Positions 7,610 to 16,181 of a stretch of DNA of 64,000 nucleotides are shown here, piece by piece. The notes beneath the pieces were generated by a model. That model did not search any database. It saw nothing but the letters and a program-made list of their open reading frames with translations, and had not been told where the DNA came from. The position numbers and the translations under genes are program-made. Source of the DNA: Streptomyces lasiicapitis (lineage in GTDB: Bacteria; Actinomycetota; Actinomycetes; Streptomycetales; Streptomycetaceae); the NCBI RefSeq assembly GCF_014646335.1, contig NZ_BMNG01000005.1, forward strand, positions 162,434 to 226,433, in the 5' to 3' direction. Position 1 is the stretch's first letter, and each line of letters starts with the position of its first letter.

Positions 7610-8989
7610 ATGGCCGGACCGCGTCTGTCCCGTCGTCACCTGATAGCTGCCGGTTCCGTGGCCGCCGCCACCGCGGTGGCCGTGACCCTCACCGCGTCGG
7701 CGGGGGCGTCCGACACCAAGGACCAGGCCCAGCGGGCCATCAAGGGCGGGAAGGCGAAGAACGTCATCCTGCTCATCGGCGACGGCATGGGGGACTCCGA
7801 GATCACGCTCGCCCGGGACTACACGGTGGGCGCGAACGGGCGCCTGAACATGGACAAGCTGCCGCTGACGGGCGCGTACACGACGTACGCGGTGCACAAG
7901 GACGGCTCGCCCGACTACGTCACCGACTCCGCCGCGAGCGGCTCCGCCTGGGCCACGGGCGTGAAGACGGTCAACGGCCGCATCTCGAAGACGCCGGGTA
8001 CCGACAAGGCCGTACCGACGATCCTGGAGCTGGCGAAGAAGAACGGGTACGCGACCGGCTCGGTCACCACCGCCGAGCTCACCGACGCGACCCCGGCCGT
8101 CCTCGCCGCGCACGCCACCGACCGCAGCTGCCAGGGCCCGGCGGACATGGCCAAGTGCCCGGCGGACACCATCGCCAAGGGCGGGCCCGGCTCGATCGCC
8201 GAGCAGAGCGTGAACCACAAGGTCGACGTCCTCCTCGGCGGCGGCAAGCAGCGCTTCGACCAGAAGGTCACCGACGGCAAGCACAAGGGTCGTACGGTCA
8301 CCGAGCAGGCGAAGCGGCTCGGCTACCAAGTCGTCACCAATGACCGCGAGTTGAAGAAGGTCAAGTCCGTCAAGGGCGGCAAGCCCGTCCTCGGGCTCTT
8401 CGCGCCCGGCAACGTCGCCGTCGAGTGGACCGGCAAGCCCGCCGCGAAGGGCGGCACGGACCCGCAGCGCTGCACCACCTCCAACCCGAACCGCCCGGCC
8501 GGCACGCCCGCGCTGCAGGACCAGGCGAGCAAGGCGATCAAGCTCCTCGAGGCCAAGCAGAAGTCCGCGAAGAGCAAGCAGGGCTTCTTCCTGCAGATCG
8601 AGGGCGCCTCGATCGACAAGCAGGACCACGCGGCCGACCCGTGCGGCCAGATCGGCGAGACCGCCGCCTTCGACCGCGCCGTGAAGGTCGCCCGCGACTA
8701 CGCCGCCAAGCACCCGGACACCCTGGTCGTCACCACCGCCGACCACGCCCACACCAGCCAGATCGTCCCCCTGGAGGCCCAGCCCCCCGGCCTGTCCTCC
8801 ACCCTCGTCACCAACGAGGGCCAGCAGCTGAAGGTCAACTACTCGACCAACACCCCGGGCCAGTCCCAGGAGCACACCGGCACCCAGGTCCGCATCGCGG
8901 CCCAGGGCCCGCAGGCGTACCGCGTCCTCGGCGTCACCAACCAGACGGACCTGTTCACGACGGTGCGTGAGGCATTGCGTCTGCGCTGA
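7610..8989 (+). CDS. Tat-exported alkaline phosphatase
   Basis: A 459-residue phosphomonoesterase of the E. coli PhoA superfamily. The N-terminus PRLSRRHLIAAGS is a twin-arginine signal, so it is exported folded. Metal and catalytic sites are visible in order: LIGDGMGDSE (metal Asp), TDSAASGSAWATG with the nucleophilic Ser after the Asp, EGASIDKQDHA (metal ligands), TADHAHT, and QSQEHTGTQV near the end with the last His. It releases phosphate from organic esters outside the cell. GAGGAG just upstream supports this ATG. Streptomyces genes of this kind are typically induced by phosphate starvation; the site at 7541-7559 is the only upstream motif I see. Confidence 0.95.
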   Translation: MAGPRLSRRHLIAAGSVAAATAVAVTLTASAGASDTKDQAQRAIKGGKAKNVILLIGDGMGDSEITLARDYTVGANGRLNMDKLPLTGAYTTYAVHKDGSPDYVTDSAASGSAWATGVKTVNGRISKTPGTDKAVPTILELAKKNGYATGSVTTAELTDATPAVLAAHATDRSCQGPADMAKCPADTIAKGGPGSIAEQSVNHKVDVLLGGGKQRFDQKVTDGKHKGRTVTEQAKRLGYQVVTNDRELKKVKSVKGGKPVLGLFAPGNVAVEWTGKPAAKGGTDPQRCTTSNPNRPAGTPALQDQASKAIKLLEAKQKSAKSKQGFFLQIEGASIDKQDHAADPCGQIGETAAFDRAVKVARDYAAKHPDTLVVTTADHAHTSQIVPLEAQPPGLSSTLVTNEGQQLKVNYSTNTPGQSQEHTGTQVRIAAQGPQAYRVLGVTNQTDLFTTVREALRLR

Positions 8990-9043
8990 CACACACGTGC
9001 CGACACACACGTGCCGACACACGTGCTGACACACACGCGCACG
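8990..9043. repeat. CACACACGTG-type tandem repeat after the phosphatase stop codon
   Basis: Units of 14, 14, 12 and about 14 nt, core CACACACGTGCCGA, begin at the base after the stop codon. Each of the first three contains the palindrome CACGTG. It lies in the 3' untranslated region ahead of the terminator. Confidence 0.7.
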
Positions 9044-9055
9044 CTCTGCTTCTTG

Positions 9056-9080
9056 GCCGCCTGCCTGCCGGGCAGGCGGC
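9056..9080 (+). terminator. Terminator after alkaline phosphatase
   Basis: GCCGCCTGCC pairs exactly with GGCAGGCGGC around a 5-nt loop. Confidence 0.75.
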
Positions 9081-9202
9081 TGCCGAGGTACGTCCGTCAG
9101 CCGAGACGCGGCCACCCGGCCGGAATACCCGTGCGCACCCCACCGTTGCCCCTGTGACGCCCTTGGCGAGGTCCCGGTCACCACCAGGCAGAGGATGGCG
9201 AG

Positions 9203-9406
9203 ATGACGCACGAGGAGAAGGCCCAGGTCAGCGCCGCGGAAGCAGGCTCGGACGGTGCGCAGGACGCCGCACGGCAGGCGCGGTTCGGGAAGCTGCCGGA
9301 GCGGGTGCGGCCCGAGGACACGGTCGAGGAGCGTCCGGCTGTCGCGCCGGACCCGGCTCGGGACGCGTACAACGCGGACGAGTGGCTCATACGCAACGTG
9401 GGCTGA
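9203..9406 (+). CDS. Small conserved hypothetical protein (67 aa)
   Basis: Starts MTHEEKAQVSAAEAG after a GAGGATGGCGAG ribosome-binding region and ends DEWLIRNVG. It is highly charged, rich in Glu, Ala and Arg, has no signal or membrane segment and is probably partly disordered. The PERVRPEDTVEE and YNADEWLIR strings give it a structured C-terminal end. I do not recognise a family function. Its neighbours are a phosphatase and a condensation-domain gene, with no evident operon. Confidence 0.65.
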   Translation: MTHEEKAQVSAAEAGSDGAQDAARQARFGKLPERVRPEDTVEERPAVAPDPARDAYNADEWLIRNVG

Positions 9407-9411
9407 CAGCG

Positions 9412-9507
9412 CTCACGGAGGAGACTGCCCCAAACTCACGGGGGGGGGCTGCCCCAAAACTCACGAGGGGGGGCTGCCTAAAAACTCACGGGGAGGGCTG
9501 CCCCAGC
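9412..9507. repeat. G-rich tandem repeat, four units of 23-25 bp
   Basis: Units begin with CTCACG at 9412, 9435, 9460 and 9485 and share CTCACGgGGGGG-CTGCCcCAAAA. The second has a run of nine G, the third a run of seven. Units abut with no spacers. It lies about 5 nt after the 67-aa gene. Confidence 0.75.
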
Positions 9508-9806
9508 CATTCGCCCGAGCCGTTTGCGGCGCCCGTCGACCCCCGGCCTGTGCCCCAACCTTCCGCACAGCACCGCCAGTTGAGTGTGGCCGAAGACCAG
9601 TGCCTGCCGAGACGGCAGTGCTGACGTGAGGCTGCTGTGCCCGTAGGCTCCGTCCTCGTTGCCCGAGCGGCGGCGTTGCTTCGTGGATCTCCGATCGTTG
9701 ATCTGCTCGTGCGGTGAGCCAGGCCGGGCCCAAGAGGCGGGTGGGGGCAGGGATCGACAGCGCTGCCGGCGGTGGCCTCCCGTGGGCAGGTGAAGGGAGA
9801 ACCCCC
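9508..9806. other. Gene-free stretch before the condensation-domain gene
   Basis: About 300 bp with no supported gene. It should contain the promoter of the condensation-domain gene; no convincing -35/-10 pair was seen. Confidence 0.5.
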
Positions 9807-11321
9807 GTGCGCATGACCGACATCGAGCGCTGCGAGATCCGCCCCGGGCGCCTCGTGGAATGGACGCTCCACCCCACCACCGTCACGGCCGCCGAGGCCC
9901 TGCCGGACGACGCCCGCCCACCCGCGTACGTACAGGAGTCCCATATCCGCACCGCGCGCACCGTGCGCGAGGACGGACTCTTCGTACCGACGTGGCTCGG
10001 CACCGCCTTCGACATGCCCGGGCCGGTCGATCTCGACGTGCTCCAGGGCGCGCTGCAGACCTGGATGCTGCGGCACGAGACGCTGCGCAGCGGGTTCCGG
10101 TGGGCCGACGACGAGATGCGGCGCTTCACGCTGACGGCCGACGACGTCGCGCTGCACCGCGAGGACGTCGGCGAGTTCACGGACGCAGCGGCGCTCACCC
10201 GCTACCTGCGGGACCGCTTCGACGTCGCCGCGGACGCGCTGACCTGGCCCAACTTCCTCTTCACCGCCGTCGTCAGGGACGACGGCACCAGCGTCTACGC
10301 GGCGTTCGACCACAGCAACGTCGACTCGTACTCCCTCTGCCGCATCACCGACGAGATCCACGAGCTGTACGCGGCCGGACTCGAAGGGCGGACCGTCGCC
10401 GCGGAGCCCGTCGCCAGCTACGTGGACTTCTGCGCGAGCGAACGCACCGACGCCGACCTCATCGACGACACGCACGACATCGTCGCCCGCTGGCGGGAGT
10501 TCATCCAGCGCTGCGACGGGAAGCTGCCGAACTTCCCCGTCGACCTCGGCCTCGACCCCGAAGGCCCGCTGCCCGAGCAGAAGTTCCTGCACGAGATGCT
10601 GGTGGACGACGCGGACGCCGCGGCCTTCGAGGCGCACTGCCGCCCCTACGGCGGCAGCCTCGTCGGCATCGTCGCGGCCGTCGCCCTCGCCGCCCGCGAG
10701 ATCAGCGGCCTGGAGGTGTACCGCACGGTCGTGCCCTTCCACACCCGGATCAAGTCCCGGTGGGCGGACTCGGTCGGCTGGTACGTGGGCGGCGCGCCCA
10801 TCGAGATCCCCGTGGCCCGGACGACCGACTTCGACTCCGTGCTCCGCATGGTCCGCGCCGCGCTGCGCGAGGCCCGCCCGCTGTCCCGCATGCCCATCGC
10901 CCGCGTGCTCGCGCTCCTGGGCAACGACTTCCGGCCGACCTCGCCCGACCTGTACTCGATCGTGTCGTACGTCGACTCCCGCGGCATCGCCGGCTCCGAG
11001 CGCTGGCAGGACCTGAAGGCGTACGGCCTCATCCGGGTGTCGTACGGCGACCAGGTGTGCGCGTGGGTCACCCGGATCCAGGAGGGCCTGCAGTTCGCCT
11101 GCCGCCACCCGGACACGGATCAGGCGTACAAGAACATGCGGGTGTGCATGGAGTTGCTGCGGGAGCGGGTTGTGGGGGTGGGGCGGTCGGGGGCGTCTAC
11201 GGCGGGCGCCGTGGGTGCGGTGGGCCGGGTGCCGGGTCAGATGAGTCAGACGGGCCAGATGGGACAGTCGGGTCGGTCGGGTCAGTCGGGCCGCGTGCCC
11301 GGTCAGCAGGTGGTGCGGTAG
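9807..11321 (+). CDS. Stand-alone NRPS-type condensation-domain protein
   Basis: A 504-residue member of the CoA-dependent acyltransferase/condensation superfamily. The N-terminal half has the substrate-hood pattern LQTWMLRHETLRSGFRW and the catalytic H-x-x-x-D at FDHSNVDSYS (His169, Asp173; the usual HHxxxDG has lost its first His and its Gly). The C-terminal half has DSVGWYVGGAPIEIPV, equivalent to the conserved floor-loop region. No adenylation or carrier domain is attached and none lies nearby, so it could transfer acyl groups in trans or act on a small CoA substrate. The last ~60 residues are Gly/Gln/Ser-rich repeats. GTG at 9807 is preferred, 8 nt after GAAGGGAG; ATG at 9813 is the alternative. 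Its 3' end overlaps the convergent WD40 gene by 19 nt. Confidence 0.8.
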   Translation: MRMTDIERCEIRPGRLVEWTLHPTTVTAAEALPDDARPPAYVQESHIRTARTVREDGLFVPTWLGTAFDMPGPVDLDVLQGALQTWMLRHETLRSGFRWADDEMRRFTLTADDVALHREDVGEFTDAAALTRYLRDRFDVAADALTWPNFLFTAVVRDDGTSVYAAFDHSNVDSYSLCRITDEIHELYAAGLEGRTVAAEPVASYVDFCASERTDADLIDDTHDIVARWREFIQRCDGKLPNFPVDLGLDPEGPLPEQKFLHEMLVDDADAAAFEAHCRPYGGSLVGIVAAVALAAREISGLEVYRTVVPFHTRIKSRWADSVGWYVGGAPIEIPVARTTDFDSVLRMVRAALREARPLSRMPIARVLALLGNDFRPTSPDLYSIVSYVDSRGIAGSERWQDLKAYGLIRVSYGDQVCAWVTRIQEGLQFACRHPDTDQAYKNMRVCMELLRERVVGVGRSGASTAGAVGAVGRVPGQMSQTGQMGQSGRSGQSGRVPGQQVVR

Positions 11322-14300
11322 GGGAGGTCCGGCAGATACGTACGCCACTCCTCCCGGGACAGACCCGAGCCACCCGTGCGGTCGCACACCGCGGCCACCA
11401 GGTGCTCGGGGTCGAGCGCGTACTTCTGCGTGGGGACATGGGCGCCGCCCGCGTACAGCGTCTTGCCGTCGGCACTGAAGGCCAGCGACGTGATCGAGTC
11501 GCCGGGCGTGGGCAGGGGCGAGCCGAGCGGGCGGCTGGACGGCACGTCCCACAGCCGGACGGTGCCGGAGTGGGTGGCGACGGCGAGCGTGTCGTTGTCC
11601 GGGGAGAAGGCGAGCGCGCTGACCAGGTCGTCCTCGGGCGCGGGCGCGGCGTCGGCGTCCGCGGCGGTGAGCACGGCGAGGCGCCTGCGTCCGGCGCCGT
11701 CCCAGACGGTCACCCGGCCGTAGTCGTCCCCGGCGGCGAGGTACTGCCCGCCGGGGCTGAACGCCAGCTCGCCCGCGACGGTGCCGCTCAGCGACTTGGC
11801 GACGGTCTTGCCCGAGCGGAGGTCGGCGATCGCGTTCCCGGAGGCGAGCAGGGCCGAGTCCGGGCGTAGCGCGAGCCCGACGCCGGAGATGCCGGGCAGC
11901 GTCCTGACCTTCTTGGGCCGGCGTCCGGAACCGATGTCCCACACCTCGGTGGACTCGCCCATCGTGGTGCGGGACACGAACAGGCGGCCGCCGTCGGCGC
12001 TGAGCACGATGTCGTCCATGCCGCTCATGCCCATGTCGTCGACGCCCACGTCGACCACCGCGTGCGGGCGGCGGGCCCTGACGTCCCAGACGGTGACCCG
12101 CGCCCGCTGTGGCGAGTCGCTGCTCATCATGGTCTGCGCCTGCCCGTAGGCGAAGTACGCGCCGTCGGCGCTGAACGCCATGGCGTCGGAGCACTCGTCG
12201 GACTGCTCTTCGGCCTGCTGCGGCTCGGCGACGAGCTCGCCCGACTCGTCCGTGTCGGTGCTGAGTTCGCCGGACTCCCCGCTGGACTCGACGGAATCAG
12301 ATTCCATGTCGCCGGGGTCGACGGGACCGCCGGGCGAGGGCGGCTCCTCGGTGGCCCTGGGGCAGGGCTCCACCGGCGGCTTGAAGACGGTCCGGCCGGT
12401 CAGGGTGTCGATCAGCCGCAGCTCTCTGCCTCCACTTGTATCCGTGTCCGTGTGGCGTACGACGGCCTGGGTGCGGCCGTCCGGGGTCGACTTCCCCTCG
12501 GAGAAGTAGTCCTCGCGCCATGCCGCACGGGTCGCGGCCCGCACGCTCAGCGAGTGCACGACCGCCCTCGACTCGTTGAAGTAGCGGACGGCGCCCGCGT
12601 CGAGGTCGAGTTCGAAGCCCAGGGACGCGCTGCCCGCGGTGGTGTGGCGGAAGACGGGCGCGTCCGGTGCGGCGAGGCGCCACAGCTCGATCCCGTCCCG
12701 CGTGGCGGCCACCGCGAACCTCGCGTCCGCGCTGAAGCGGACGTCCTCCATGCCCTCGCTCGCCACGCGTGGCGCCTGCCGGCCGGTGCGCAGGTCCCAG
12801 CGGCGGATCTCGCGTTCGCCGGCGCGCGCCAGGTGACGGCCGTCCGGCGTGAAGACGAAGGTGGCGTCGTCGCAGTCGAGCAGCTTCTTGTTCTTCGCCA
12901 GGGCCATCCAGGGGCGCGTGATCCGGGAGCGTTTGGCAATGTCCCAGAGCTCCACGGGGCCTTCCTCGCCGCATCTGGCGAGGTGGCGGTCGTCCGCGCT
13001 CAGCGCCACGGTCTGCGACTCGTCCGGCTGCCGTTTCCTCATGCTGAGCAGGGTGCGGCCACTGCGTACGTCGAAGAGCTTGGTGGCGGTGGTGTCCGAC
13101 TCGGGCGGGCCGTCCGCGCCGTCCGGTCCCCACATCTCGTCCAGCGCCACCCGCCTGCCGTCCGCCGAGAAGGCCAGGCCGTCCGGTGCGGTCACGGGCA
13201 GGCGGCTGAGCACGCGTCCGGCATGGACGTCCCACAGGACCGTGCGGTCGTCCCGCTGCACGGCGAGGATCCGGCCGTCCGGGCTCATCGTGACGTCCGG
13301 CCTGTCCGTGACGAGCTTGCCGAGCCCCGGATACGTACGCGCCGCGGGCTCGCGGCCGCGCATGTCCCAGGTGCGGACGCGCTGCGCTCCCACCGCGACG
13401 AGCGTGCGGCCGTCGGCGGTCAACTCCGTCGCCACGGCCTCGGATTCGGCGCCGGGGCGGGTGAAGGACGACACCTCGGCCTGCGCCATGGCGCCCACGA
13501 GCGCCGCGCGGGTCTCGGTGGACCGCGCGAGGCGCCAGGCGGCGACGCTCAGCCGCATCGAGGTGACCGGGTCGTGGTCGCGCATGGTGGCGGCGGCCGC
13601 GGCGATGCGGCGGGCCTCCGCCTCGACGTGCCGGCGCTCGCTCGTGCGGCTCTCCCGCCACGCCATCGCGCCCGCCACCACCGCGAGCACCACGAGGACG
13701 GAGAGGGCGCCGGTCAGGGCGTGGCGGCGGCGCCGGGCGCGGGTGCGGGACCGGCGGCTGGCGGTGAGGAAGTCCCGTTCGAGGGGGGTGAGGTCGGCGG
13801 TCCCGGGGCTGGAGTCGGTGCTGGTTCCGGGATTGGTGCCGGTGTCCGTGAAGTGTTCGTCCGCGGTGGTCAGCCGCGTACCCCGGTACAACGCCCCGCG
13901 GTCGTCGGCGAGTTCCCGCCAGATGTGCGCAGCCTCGGTGAGGTGGCGGTGGGCGCGCAGCCGGTCGCGGTGGGCGTCCACCCAGGCGCCGAGCCGGGGC
14001 CAGGAGGTGATGAGGGCCTCGTGGGCGAGGTCGACGGTGTCGTCGTCGAGGGTGATGAGCCGGGCGCGTGCCAACTCGTCGACCACGGCGTCGACTTCGT
14101 CGCGGTCGCCGAAGTCGAGTTCCGCGCGGCGGATCGGGCGCCGGGTGTCCTGCGCGCCCTCGCCGGGGGCGATCAGGCGCAGCAGGATGAGGCGGGCCAG
14201 TTCCTTGCGGTCGTCGGAGAGCCGGGTGTGTACGTCCTCGGCGGTGCGGGCGATGGCGCCGTGCACGCCCCCGGTGGCTTCGTACGTCTGGAGGGAAAGG

Positions 14301-15337
14301 GTCCTGCCGCGTCTGCGCCGCCAGGTCTCGCGCAGCGCGTGCGACAGCAGGGGGAGCGCGCCGGGTTCGCTGCCCGCCTCCTTCACGAGGCGTGCGGTCA
14401 GCTCGCGTTCCACGAGGAGGCCCGCGGTCTGGGCGGGTCGCACGACGGCCTGCCGCAGTTCGGCGTCCGACATGGCGGTGACGAGGAGACCGGCGTCGGA
14501 CAACGTGTCGGCCAGCTCGCGGTGTTCGGCGCAGCGGCCGTAGAAGTCGGCGCGCACGCCGAGCACGACACGCAGTCGGCTTTCGGGATTCCGCGCGGCC
14601 AGGAGCGCGTCGATGAACTCCGCGCGCTCCCGCGGGTCGCGGCACAGCGTGAAGACTTCCTCGAACTGGTCCACGATCAGCCAGGTGTCGCCGTCCCGCG
14701 CGGCGGGCGTGAACACGTGCGTGTGCGTACGCGAAGGGTGTTCGCCGGGGGTGAGGATCCGGATGGCGGCGGAGCGTACGCCCTCGGGACGTACGCCCTC
14801 GGGACGTATGCCCTCGGGACGTATGCCCTCGGAAGGCGCGTCGTCGGAGCGGCGCAGGCGGGGTATGAGCCCCGCGCGCAGCAGCGAGGACTTGCCGCTG
14901 CCGGACGGGCCGAAGACCACGGTGAAGCGGCGCTCGGTGACGCGCCGCAGCAGGTCGTCGGTCAGCCGCTCGCGGCCGAAGAACAGGCCCTCGTCGTCGG
15001 GCTCGTAGCGCGCGAGGCCCCGGTACGGCGACCGCGCCGCGTCGTCCTCGGTGTCGGCGGGCGGCTCCTCGTCCTGCTCCCGCACCGCCTCGCGCAGGCG
15101 CCGCTCCCACTCCTCCGGGTCGGCCCCGCAGGCCTCGGCGTACGCGCGTACCACCGCGAGCGACGGCAGCCTCTCCCCCGCGGCGGCCTGCGACAGAGCC
15201 GTCACCGAGTACGACGCCTGCCGCGCCATCACCCGGTACGACGGGGCACCCGCCTCCTGCCGCAGCTTGCGCAGCTCCGCCGCGAACCGAGCCGCCGGCC
15301 CGTCCGTCGGATCGAGCGGCTTCTCCCGACGCCCCAC
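11303..15337 (-). CDS. HTH - nSTAND ATPase - transmembrane - WD40 repeat protein
   Basis: A 1344-residue signalling protein from a GTG start. Residues 15-75 form an XRE-type helix-turn-helix (SYSVTALSQAAAGERLPSL). An nSTAND1 NTPase follows, with Walker A GPSGSGKS at 143-150 and Walker B TWLIVDQFEE near 219. Residues 169-188 are four EGIRP/EGVRP pentapeptides. One membrane helix (GALSVLVVLAVVAGAMAW) lies near 538-558. The rest is WD40-type blades with AFSADGRRV and SPDGRILAV strings, ending in EEWRTYLPDLPYRTTC, a tail typical of these actinobacterial proteins. The layout suggests a membrane-tethered ATP-dependent switch with a propeller sensor. The frame is open to 15841 but the extension lacks domains. 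Confidence 0.88.
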   Translation of the reverse strand: MGRREKPLDPTDGPAARFAAELRKLRQEAGAPSYRVMARQASYSVTALSQAAAGERLPSLAVVRAYAEACGADPEEWERRLREAVREQDEEPPADTEDDAARSPYRGLARYEPDDEGLFFGRERLTDDLLRRVTERRFTVVFGPSGSGKSSLLRAGLIPRLRRSDDAPSEGIRPEGIRPEGVRPEGVRSAAIRILTPGEHPSRTHTHVFTPAARDGDTWLIVDQFEEVFTLCRDPRERAEFIDALLAARNPESRLRVVLGVRADFYGRCAEHRELADTLSDAGLLVTAMSDAELRQAVVRPAQTAGLLVERELTARLVKEAGSEPGALPLLSHALRETWRRRRGRTLSLQTYEATGGVHGAIARTAEDVHTRLSDDRKELARLILLRLIAPGEGAQDTRRPIRRAELDFGDRDEVDAVVDELARARLITLDDDTVDLAHEALITSWPRLGAWVDAHRDRLRAHRHLTEAAHIWRELADDRGALYRGTRLTTADEHFTDTGTNPGTSTDSSPGTADLTPLERDFLTASRRSRTRARRRRHALTGALSVLVVLAVVAGAMAWRESRTSERRHVEAEARRIAAAAATMRDHDPVTSMRLSVAAWRLARSTETRAALVGAMAQAEVSSFTRPGAESEAVATELTADGRTLVAVGAQRVRTWDMRGREPAARTYPGLGKLVTDRPDVTMSPDGRILAVQRDDRTVLWDVHAGRVLSRLPVTAPDGLAFSADGRRVALDEMWGPDGADGPPESDTTATKLFDVRSGRTLLSMRKRQPDESQTVALSADDRHLARCGEEGPVELWDIAKRSRITRPWMALAKNKKLLDCDDATFVFTPDGRHLARAGEREIRRWDLRTGRQAPRVASEGMEDVRFSADARFAVAATRDGIELWRLAAPDAPVFRHTTAGSASLGFELDLDAGAVRYFNESRAVVHSLSVRAATRAAWREDYFSEGKSTPDGRTQAVVRHTDTDTSGGRELRLIDTLTGRTVFKPPVEPCPRATEEPPSPGGPVDPGDMESDSVESSGESGELSTDTDESGELVAEPQQAEEQSDECSDAMAFSADGAYFAYGQAQTMMSSDSPQRARVTVWDVRARRPHAVVDVGVDDMGMSGMDDIVLSADGGRLFVSRTTMGESTEVWDIGSGRRPKKVRTLPGISGVGLALRPDSALLASGNAIADLRSGKTVAKSLSGTVAGELAFSPGGQYLAAGDDYGRVTVWDGAGRRRLAVLTAADADAAPAPEDDLVSALAFSPDNDTLAVATHSGTVRLWDVPSSRPLGSPLPTPGDSITSLAFSADGKTLYAGGAHVPTQKYALDPEHLVAAVCDRTGGSGLSREEWRTYLPDLPYRTTC
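14776..14835. repeat. 15-bp in-frame tandem repeat, four copies
   Basis: Four 15-bp units (GTACGCCCTCGGGAC and one-base variants) encode the pentapeptides EGIRP, EGIRP, EGVRP, EGVR in the loop between Walker A and Walker B of the nSTAND protein. Because the unit is a multiple of three, copy number can change without a frameshift. Confidence 0.9.
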
Positions 15338-15614
15338 CCTGGTCCCCGTCCCCCGTATCCCCGTAGCCCCGTTGATCAGCCCGGCCAAACCTACGAGCCG
15401 CCGACCGGCCCGGCAAGGAATGCCCGGGGCCCGGCGGTGCGCACCGGGATTGTTCAGCGGCACCGGAACGGGGTGCTGAACAACGCCGCACGCTGTGGAC
15501 TCTTCGTCGTCGGCACGACCGCGGCCCGCCTCCGCGCGGCCCGGTCGCACCGTCGTTCCGCGGGTTTCCCAGACCTCCCCGCGGGGGTCGGCCCGCGGCA
15601 GGGAGGGATGAGAC

Positions 15615-16103
15615 ATGTCTGCGACCACGATTCGGGGGACCCGCCCGCGCAGGGCGGTCACGGGCATCGGCGTCGCCGGGGCGTTCGCGGGGCTGTTGCT
15701 CGGCGGGGCGCCGTCCGCGGGGGCTGACGACACGGGGACGCGCTCGGCGAGCGCCGCGCCCATCGGCTTCCACGGCGCGTCCAGCACCGGCAACGCCAGG
15801 ATCAGCGGGACGTACCAGTACTGGTACGCGGGCAAGGACACCGCGGGCCGTCCGTTCTACGACGGCAAGTTCTCGGGCGCCACGGCGCGGGACCGCAATC
15901 CCGGCGACAAGTATCAGGCCGTCCTCGCGCTCAAGTACGACGACTTCGTCGGCGGCGGCTGGCGGACCGTGAAGAACCGGGTGGCCGTGGTCAACGGCAG
16001 CAAGTCGTGGAGCTTCAAGAACAAGGCGAACGTCACCGCGTACGCCTGCGACCGCCACAAGAACAGCAAGAAGCTGATCAACTGCCGCGCCTGGCGGTTC
16101 TGA
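15615..16103 (+). CDS. Secreted hypothetical protein (162 aa)
   Basis: ATG follows AGGGAGGG. The signal peptide (RRAVTGIGVAGAFAGLLLGG) would be cut near SAGADD. The mature part of roughly 115 residues has GTYQYWYAGKDTAGRPFYDGKF and ends with two cysteines (YACDRHKNS and NCRAWRF) that could form a disulfide, fitting an extracellular protein rich in Lys and aromatic residues. No known domain is recognised. It is divergent from the nSTAND-WD40 gene, sharing a 277-bp intergenic region, and convergent with the PucR regulator. Confidence 0.8.
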   Translation: MSATTIRGTRPRRAVTGIGVAGAFAGLLLGGAPSAGADDTGTRSASAAPIGFHGASSTGNARISGTYQYWYAGKDTAGRPFYDGKFSGATARDRNPGDKYQAVLALKYDDFVGGGWRTVKNRVAVVNGSKSWSFKNKANVTAYACDRHKNSKKLINCRAWRF

Positions 16104-16129
16104 CCCCGCGTCGGACCAGAGCTGGGCGT

Positions 16130-16162
16130 GGGCCCTCGCCGGACGGGGGTCGGCGAAGGCCC
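16130..16162. terminator. Bidirectional terminator, near-perfect 12-bp stem
   Basis: Arms 16130-16141 and 16151-16162 pair with one mismatch around a 9-nt loop, between the convergent secreted-protein and PucR-type genes. Confidence 0.75.
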
Positions 16163-16181
16163 GCACCCCCGCCCGGCGTGC

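Noticed and set aside
9412..9507. Possible CRISPR array
   Set aside because: Units abut without spacers and vary in length; no cas genes.
9486..12194. Minus-strand ORF of 902 residues across the condensation-domain gene
   Set aside because: No motif; the plus-strand frame has HxxxD and floor-loop motifs and a good start.
12062..15727. Plus-strand ORF of 1221 residues opposite the nSTAND-WD40 gene
   Set aside because: Composition is Arg/Gly/Val-rich, as expected for the mirror frame of a high-GC gene; the opposite strand has clear HTH, Walker and WD40 motifs.
15338..15841. N-terminal extension of the nSTAND-WD40 gene to 15841
   Set aside because: The extension crosses the divergent secreted-protein gene start and lacks any domain; GTG 15337 sits just before the HTH.
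12297..16166. Minus-strand ORF of 1289 residues in a second frame of the same region
   Set aside because: Arg/Pro/His-rich without any motif; overlaps the supported gene in another frame.
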